Shown here: positions 27,059 through 32,091 of the stretch, in pieces
Layout of the letters: every line of letters starts with the position of its first letter
Numbering within the stretch: the stretch's first letter is position 1
From: Pseudomonadota bacterium
GTDB lineage: Bacteria; Desulfobacterota; WTBG01; JAPLJA01
Length of the DNA: 32,091 bases
NCBI GenBank assembly: GCA_026388815.1
Contig: JAPLJA010000191.1
Coordinates: 1 to 32,091, forward strand
Direction: 5' to 3'
The notes under the pieces: model-generated
What the model saw: only the letters and a program-made list of their open reading frames with translations
The model's database searches: none
What the model was told of the DNA's origin: nothing
Position numbers and translations under genes: made by a program

Positions 27059-28064
27059 ATGTCGTCCTTCTGGCAACACAAAAACATTCTTATCACTGGC
27101 TGTTCCAGTTTCATTGGCTCCTGGCTTACTGAACTCTTATTACAGGAAGGGGCCCATATTGTCGGTTTATTAAGGGATATCGTACCCCAAGCCAGGCTCT
27201 TCCGCTTGAAACTCAATGAAAAAATCAACGTTATAGAAGGCACAGTGGATGACTACCTCTTACTTGAGAGGGTGTTGAATGAATATGAAATTGATACGGT
27301 ATTCCATCTCGCAGCCCAGACGATCGTTGGCGCAGGGCATCGAAATCCTCTTCCTACCTTTGAAACGAATATCCGGGGAACATGGAATGTTTTGGAAGCG
27401 TGCAGACGCAACCGCTCACTGGTAAAGAGAATCATTATTGCTTCGAGCGTTAATGCCTATGGAGTCCAGGAGAAGCTTCCCTACACCGAGACTTCACCCC
27501 TGGAAGGGAACATACCCCTACGATGTTTCGAAGACATGCACCGACCTCATTGCCTATACCTATTTTCATACCTATGATCTTCCTGTAGTGATAACACGAT
27601 GCGGAAATATTTACGGTGGAGGTGACCTTAATTTTAACCGGCTCATTCCGGGAACGATCAAGTCAGTTTTTTACCATGAGCCCATCATCATACGGAGCAG
27701 CGGTACGGTAAAAAGGGATTACTGCTACGTGAAAGATGTTGCCCGTGCTTATCTCACTCTGGCTGAAAATGTAGAGAAGCTTCATTTAGCTGGTGAGGCG
27801 TTTAATTTCAGCAGTGGGAGTCAGGTGAGTGTGTTAGATGTAATGTATAAGATAGTAGAAATAATGGACCAAAAAGACTTTCCCATCCAAATCCTTAATG
27901 AGGCAAAGGGAGAGATGAAAGATCAATACCTTTCAATTGAGAAGTCAAAGACGATATTAAACTGGTCTCCTCAATATAGTCTTCAAGATGGTCTTAGGGA
28001 GACAGTAGAGTGGTACAAAGAATTTTTCGGTACTACTTATCCAGATAGAGCAGAGTCTCGGTAA
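27059..28064 (+). pseudogene. rfbG: CDP-glucose 4,6-dehydratase-like gene, copy 2, disrupted by a +1 frameshift
   Basis: 27059..27577 and 27438..28064 join into one protein if one A is removed at 27509-27510 (ctggaaggga[a]catacccctacgat). Motifs also eroded: TGCSSFIGSWL (versus [11 protein letters not shown]) and ASSVNAYG (versus ASSDKAYG). Confidence 0.8.
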
Positions 28065-28066
28065 AG

Positions 28067-29227
28067 ATGTCTCTCCTTGCAATTATTGTTTACGAAACGC
28101 TTTATGGCATTATCTACCTTGGATTATTATTCTCAAAAAACACTTTCCTGCAATATTTTCCTCACCCATCAATTATTGCACGCCTCTTCTTTCTGCTGAT
28201 TTTGTTCAGTGGTTTCTTTGTTCCCTACTATCTCAAACTCTTGCGAATCCGGCTGACTGGAAAACACTACATCTCCTTTACACTCTTTCTCTCGCTGCTC
28301 TACATCCTTTCTTCCCAGTACTACTACTCAGGAGTACTGAAGGTTAAGAAGTTTCATTCGTTTCTCCAAGTGAAGCCAACTGACCAGAATGCTGAGGTTC
28401 CAAAGCCTAAGGATGTATACAGAATTATCTGTTTAGGTGGTTCAACCACAGAAGAAGGACTTTTCACAAGAGAATCTTACCCCCAATTTCTTGAAGAACT
28501 TTTACGCAGTAAATACCCTAATAGGAAAATTGAAGTAATCAATGCGGGGAAATATTTTTATAGCACGCAACACTCCATAATCCAGTATTTATTCTATCTC
28601 AAAGAATTACATCCGGACCTCATCATATTCTTCGAAGGTGCAAACGACCTGATCACGTCATTCACTATGCCCCCCTTCTCTTCCAGCCCATTCAAAAAGG
28701 ATTATGGCCATTTCTACGGTGCCCTTGCGAACATAGTATACCCAAGGAAATTTGAAGAATTTCTTTCCCAATTCTTCTATGCTGATTTGATGAGACCGGA
28801 TTTAAAACCAATGGCTTTTACTGATTGGAAGAGCCGGTATTCCTTTCGCAGGAACCTGGAGACGCTCATCGAGCTTACAAGATGCGAAGGAATCCACCTG
28901 ATTTTATCAAACCAGGCTTATTGCATAAGCGAAAAAAATGATTCCGACCTTCATATCGTAGGATATCTGATGGCTTTCTTGGTGGACAATGAACACTATG
29001 CTGATGAGAAGAGCTGGTATAACGGCATGGAACTGTTCAATAACATCACAAAAGAAACAGCAGAAAAATTTTCGATATCATTTGTTGATCAGGTAACACC
29101 TTTAAAAGGGAGAAAAGAACTTTTCACGGATGCTTTTCACGTGAACCAAGAGGGGAATGAACTGAAAGCCCGCCTCTTCTTTGAAAAAATTGCACAACTA
29201 GGATTGTTAGAAGAAACCCAGCGTTAA
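28067..29227 (+). CDS. Membrane-anchored SGNH/GDSL hydrolase-like protein
   Basis: 386 aa. N-terminal hydrophobic helices; block I-like YRIICLGGSTTEEG; IIFFEGANDLI; block V-like TDAFHVNQEGNELKA. Confidence 0.85.
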   Translation: MSLLAIIVYETLYGIIYLGLLFSKNTFLQYFPHPSIIARLFFLLILFSGFFVPYYLKLLRIRLTGKHYISFTLFLSLLYILSSQYYYSGVLKVKKFHSFLQVKPTDQNAEVPKPKDVYRIICLGGSTTEEGLFTRESYPQFLEELLRSKYPNRKIEVINAGKYFYSTQHSIIQYLFYLKELHPDLIIFFEGANDLITSFTMPPFSSSPFKKDYGHFYGALANIVYPRKFEEFLSQFFYADLMRPDLKPMAFTDWKSRYSFRRNLETLIELTRCEGIHLILSNQAYCISEKNDSDLHIVGYLMAFLVDNEHYADEKSWYNGMELFNNITKETAEKFSISFVDQVTPLKGRKELFTDAFHVNQEGNELKARLFFEKIAQLGLLEETQR

Positions 29228-29305
29228 TCTACCCAAACACAAGAAATAAATACGGTTTACACGCATTATGGTAGTAAATTTTTGAGATGTTTCATAAGGT
29301 CTTCA

Positions 29306-29464
29306 TTAGAAGATGGTATAAATAAACGGGGCTATCGCAGAGCCTTCTGTAAAAACAATCAGCGCACCCAAAAGGAAGAGGAATATAACAATTGGCGCTA
29401 ACCACCACTTTTTACGGGCTTTCAGAAAATCCCAAAATTCTTTTATAATAGATAGTTTACTCAT
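29306..29464 (-). CDS. DUF5989/SxtK-like small membrane protein, 52 aa (not in ORF track)
   Basis: MSKLSIIKEFWDFLKARKKWWLAPIVIFLFLLGALIVFTEGSAIAPFIYTIF*. One strong transmembrane segment, placed directly downstream of the SxtJ-like gene. Confidence 0.88.
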   Translation of the reverse strand: MSKLSIIKEFWDFLKARKKWWLAPIVIFLFLLGALIVFTEGSAIAPFIYTIF

Positions 29465-29479
29465 AGATACTTCCCTTTC

Positions 29480-29896
29480 TTAAAACTGATTTTCGTAATT
29501 TCTCTTGTCAAATGTAATAGTCTTCTTGGGAATCCAATAACTATCAAGATTTCTATTGAATTTTGTATTTAAGAAGTCCTTACCAAACAACCTTGCCAAG
29601 AGACCGATAGGAGTTACTATCAGATAGAACAAGATGATCAGAATAATTCTCGTCATAAACCAGCCCATGAGAATGGCTAACACCATCCATATCTTCTGGA
29701 TTGGCTTCAACAGTACCGGTAGAACTAAGCCAAGAAAGAGAAACAGGGTGGACATTATAAAAAAGGTAGAATAGTACGTTTTCCCTCGCCATAAAAAGAA
29801 ACTTCCCAAAAGACCCAAAACGATACCTATGGTAATACCGAACTTCCTCAATTCACTTCTTCCACTCTTGATATTTTTGATTTCTTCACTAATCAT
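29480..29896 (-). CDS. SxtJ-family membrane protein
   Basis: Start at MISEEIKNIKSGRSELRKFGITIGIVLGLLGSFFLWRGK (10 nt after the carbamoyltransferase stop); ends FNRNLDSYWIPKKTITFDKRNYENQF. Confidence 0.88.
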   Translation of the reverse strand: MISEEIKNIKSGRSELRKFGITIGIVLGLLGSFFLWRGKTYYSTFFIMSTLFLFLGLVLPVLLKPIQKIWMVLAILMGWFMTRIILIILFYLIVTPIGLLARLFGKDFLNTKFNRNLDSYWIPKKTITFDKRNYENQF

Positions 29897-29906
29897 GGTT
29901 CTCTTC

Positions 29907-31724
29907 CTAATCCAATTCAAATTCTTTAAGCCAATCAATATCCTTTTCTAAGGGTTTCTGCAGTTTTTTGTCGAGCAAAAAATTACCCATAATAAGATAA
30001 TCGATATTGGTCCGCATAAAACATACGTAGGCTTCTGCCGGTTTACAAACAATAGGTTCACCCCTAACATTGAAAGAGGTATTGATGATTACAGGACAAC
30101 CGTATTTCTCGTCAAACTTTTTCAGTACTTGATAAAAGAGGGGATTGTCCTCTTTGTTTACCGTCTGAATCCTCGCAGAGTAATCCACATGAGTTACTGC
30201 CGGGATGGGTGAACGAACAACATACAATTTGTCAAGGCCAAAAAGTTTTTGTTCTTTATCCGACATCTCCCGACAAAGCTCCTTTTTCACTGGGGCTACC
30301 AGGAGCATATAGGGACTTTCTCTATCGAACTCAAAAAAGTCAGAAACCCTCTCTTTTATTACCGAGGGAGCAAAAGGCCGGAAACTCTCGCGGAATTTTA
30401 TCTTCAGGTTCATCAATTCCTGCATCTTGGAAGAACGGGCATCCCCAAGAATAGAACGAGTCCCCAGAGCCCTCGGCCCAAACTCCATCCGCCCTTGGAA
30501 CCAACCAACGACCTTTTCATCAGCAATCAAATCGGCAATCTTTTCGGGAAGCACTTCATCGCTCAGCTCGGTGTAAGGTATGGCATTTTTCTCAAGATAA
30601 TCAGAAATGTAATCATTTTTAAAGTATGGTCCAAGATAAGATCCCTGCTGAAAATCTTTCTCACCATCAGTAATTCTGCTGTTTTCTAAGTACTGATACC
30701 ATACAAACAATGCTGCTCCTAAGGCACCGCCTGCATCTCCTGCAGCAGGTTGTATCCAGATATTTTCAAAAGGGCTCTCTCGTAGAACTCTACCATTACC
30801 AACACAATTTAAGGCAACGCCACCTGCCAGGCAAAGATTCTTTGCTCCAGTTTCTCTTTGAACGTGACGAGCCATACGGAGCATCACCTCTTCGGTAACC
30901 TCTTGCACCGAACGGGCTAAATCCATATCTCGTTGAGTCAACCGGGACTCTGGTTTTCGAGGAGGCCCACCAAACAATCTTTCAAACCTCCTGTTGGTCA
31001 TGGTTAAACCAGCACAATAATCAAAATACTTCATATTCAATTTGAATGAACCGTCTTCTTTTAGATCCATAAGCTTTGAGAGAATAACACTTTTGTATTT
31101 AGGCTCACCATAGGGAGCTAATCCCATCACTTTGTATTCGCCCGAATTGACCTTGAAACCGGTGTAATACGTAAATGCAGAATAAAGGAGCCCCAGAGAG
31201 TGAGGAAAGTGAATCTCTGCGAGAATCTTTACCGCGTTATCTTTCCCCACACCGTAGCTTGCTGTAGCCCATTCGCCAACTCCGTCGAGAGTAAGGAATG
31301 CGGCTTCCTGGAAGGGTGAAGGGAAAAACGCTGAAGCTGCATGGGACTCGTGATGTTCAGTGAAAATAATTTTGCCCTCGTAATCAAGTTCTTTCCGAAT
31401 GAATTCTTTCATAAAAATCTTCTGCTTGATCCACAGTGGCATGGCTTTAATAAATGACCGAATCCCCATGGGTGCATATGCCAGATAGGTCTCCAGTATT
31501 CGCTCAAACTTGATAAACGGTTTATCGTAGAAAGCGATATAATCTAAATCCCGTGTTTGCAACCCACGTTCTTGCAAACAGTAAGTGATGGCATTCTTCG
31601 GAAAAGAAAAGTCGTGTTTCTTACGGGTAAATCGCTCCTCTTGAGCAGCAGAGCATATCGTGCCATCCTGAATTAAACAAGCGGCACTGTCATGATAGAA
31701 TGCTGAGATTCCAAGGATATTCAT
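29907..31724 (-). CDS. Carbamoyltransferase, NodU/CmcH/SxtI family
   Basis: 605 aa. MNILGISAFYHDSAACLIQDGTICSAAQEERFTRKKHDFSFP; TEHHESHAASAFFPSPF; LCLAGGVALNCVGNGR; GRMEFGPRALGTRSILGDAR; INTSFNVRGEPIV. Confidence 0.97.
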   Translation of the reverse strand: MNILGISAFYHDSAACLIQDGTICSAAQEERFTRKKHDFSFPKNAITYCLQERGLQTRDLDYIAFYDKPFIKFERILETYLAYAPMGIRSFIKAMPLWIKQKIFMKEFIRKELDYEGKIIFTEHHESHAASAFFPSPFQEAAFLTLDGVGEWATASYGVGKDNAVKILAEIHFPHSLGLLYSAFTYYTGFKVNSGEYKVMGLAPYGEPKYKSVILSKLMDLKEDGSFKLNMKYFDYCAGLTMTNRRFERLFGGPPRKPESRLTQRDMDLARSVQEVTEEVMLRMARHVQRETGAKNLCLAGGVALNCVGNGRVLRESPFENIWIQPAAGDAGGALGAALFVWYQYLENSRITDGEKDFQQGSYLGPYFKNDYISDYLEKNAIPYTELSDEVLPEKIADLIADEKVVGWFQGRMEFGPRALGTRSILGDARSSKMQELMNLKIKFRESFRPFAPSVIKERVSDFFEFDRESPYMLLVAPVKKELCREMSDKEQKLFGLDKLYVVRSPIPAVTHVDYSARIQTVNKEDNPLFYQVLKKFDEKYGCPVIINTSFNVRGEPIVCKPAEAYVCFMRTNIDYLIMGNFLLDKKLQKPLEKDIDWLKEFELD

Positions 31725-31841
31725 AAAAAGCCTTCTATTAATGACTGTATATTAAAATCAATTTAAGTCTCTCTTATATCAACCGTTGCAATCGCAAATC
31801 TAAAAAATGTTTTATCCACTAAAAAATTATATCGTGATATC

Positions 31842-31865
31842 AGATAATTATCAAAAATATTATCT
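31842..31865. repeat. 7-bp inverted repeat in the AT-rich region upstream of the carbamoyltransferase gene
   Basis: agataat-tatcaaaaat-attatct. Confidence 0.35.
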
Positions 31866-31880
31866 TAGCTACAATTCGCC

Positions 31881-32091
31881 TCAATGAATACTCTTATATT
31901 TGAATTTGATTGGTTTCAATCCTGAGGGTAAGACTTTGAATTGCCCTACTAGGAGATCTCTCTTCACCCCTTTATCTTTTGGAAAAGATATGGAACTTAT
32001 ACCGAGCACATCCTTCAGTAACGTACCCACCTCTTGTCTTCCCCACCTGATTCCTTCAAGAGGGTAATCATCCACCAGATTGATCCGTATC
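31881..32091 (-). CDS. Possible 3' end of a protein-coding gene extending beyond the window
   Basis: The open frame continues to the window edge: IRINLVDDYPLEGIRWGRQEVGTLLKDVLGISSISFPKDKGVKRDLLVGQFKVLPSGLKPIKFKYKSIH*. Family not recognised. Confidence 0.35.
   Translation of the reverse strand, partial: IRINLVDDYPLEGIRWGRQEVGTLLKDVLGISSISFPKDKGVKRDLLVGQFKVLPSGLKPIKFKYKSIH

Noticed and set aside
30249-30689. 146-aa plus-strand ORF within the carbamoyltransferase
   Set aside because: Antisense to a strongly conserved gene; no family resemblance.
1-32091. CRISPR array, tRNA/rRNA genes, phage structural genes, toxin-antitoxin pairs
   Set aside because: Looked for while reading; no regularly spaced repeats or recognisable RNA genes or signature proteins were found.

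Overview
The window is a 32 kb surface-glycan or lipid-tailoring accessory region. Nearly all its coding capacity is glycosyltransferases, polytopic membrane proteins, SDR-family sugar epimerases/dehydratases and redox enzymes. The left edge (about 1-3.7 kb) is remodelled: a truncated IS30-family transposase (minus strand, missing from the ORF track because it runs off the window), an orphan gene 3' end, a B12-binding radical SAM gene, the C-terminal stub of a membrane glycosyltransferase, and an IS200/IS605-like end hairpin. From about 18.66 kb back to 6.53 kb runs a long minus-strand gene train: three GT39-like membrane proteins, a UGM/protoporphyrinogen-oxidase-like FAD protein, a GT2, a DUF218-like protein, a flippase-like protein, a GMC oxidoreductase and an SDR. 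From 18.8 to 28.1 kb there is a CDP-6-deoxyhexose-like locus with two paralogous polytopic proteins (DUF6798-like) and two CDP-glucose 4,6-dehydratase-like genes. Both dehydratase copies are disrupted, by different lesions. The right end (28.1-31.7 kb) carries a NodU/SxtI-type carbamoyltransferase, an SxtJ-like protein, a 52-aa DUF5989/SxtK-like protein absent from the ORF track, and a convergent SGNH/GDSL hydrolase. The two observations I rate highest are: (1) a flippase-like protein whose C-terminal domain resembles the N-terminal helical region of fatty-alcohol-oxidase-type GMC enzymes, followed in the same frame across a single TAA by the GMC gene; and (2) the SxtI/J/K/L-like quartet. I saw no CRISPR array, tRNA or rRNA. 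All family calls come from reading the translations by eye; no database search was run.
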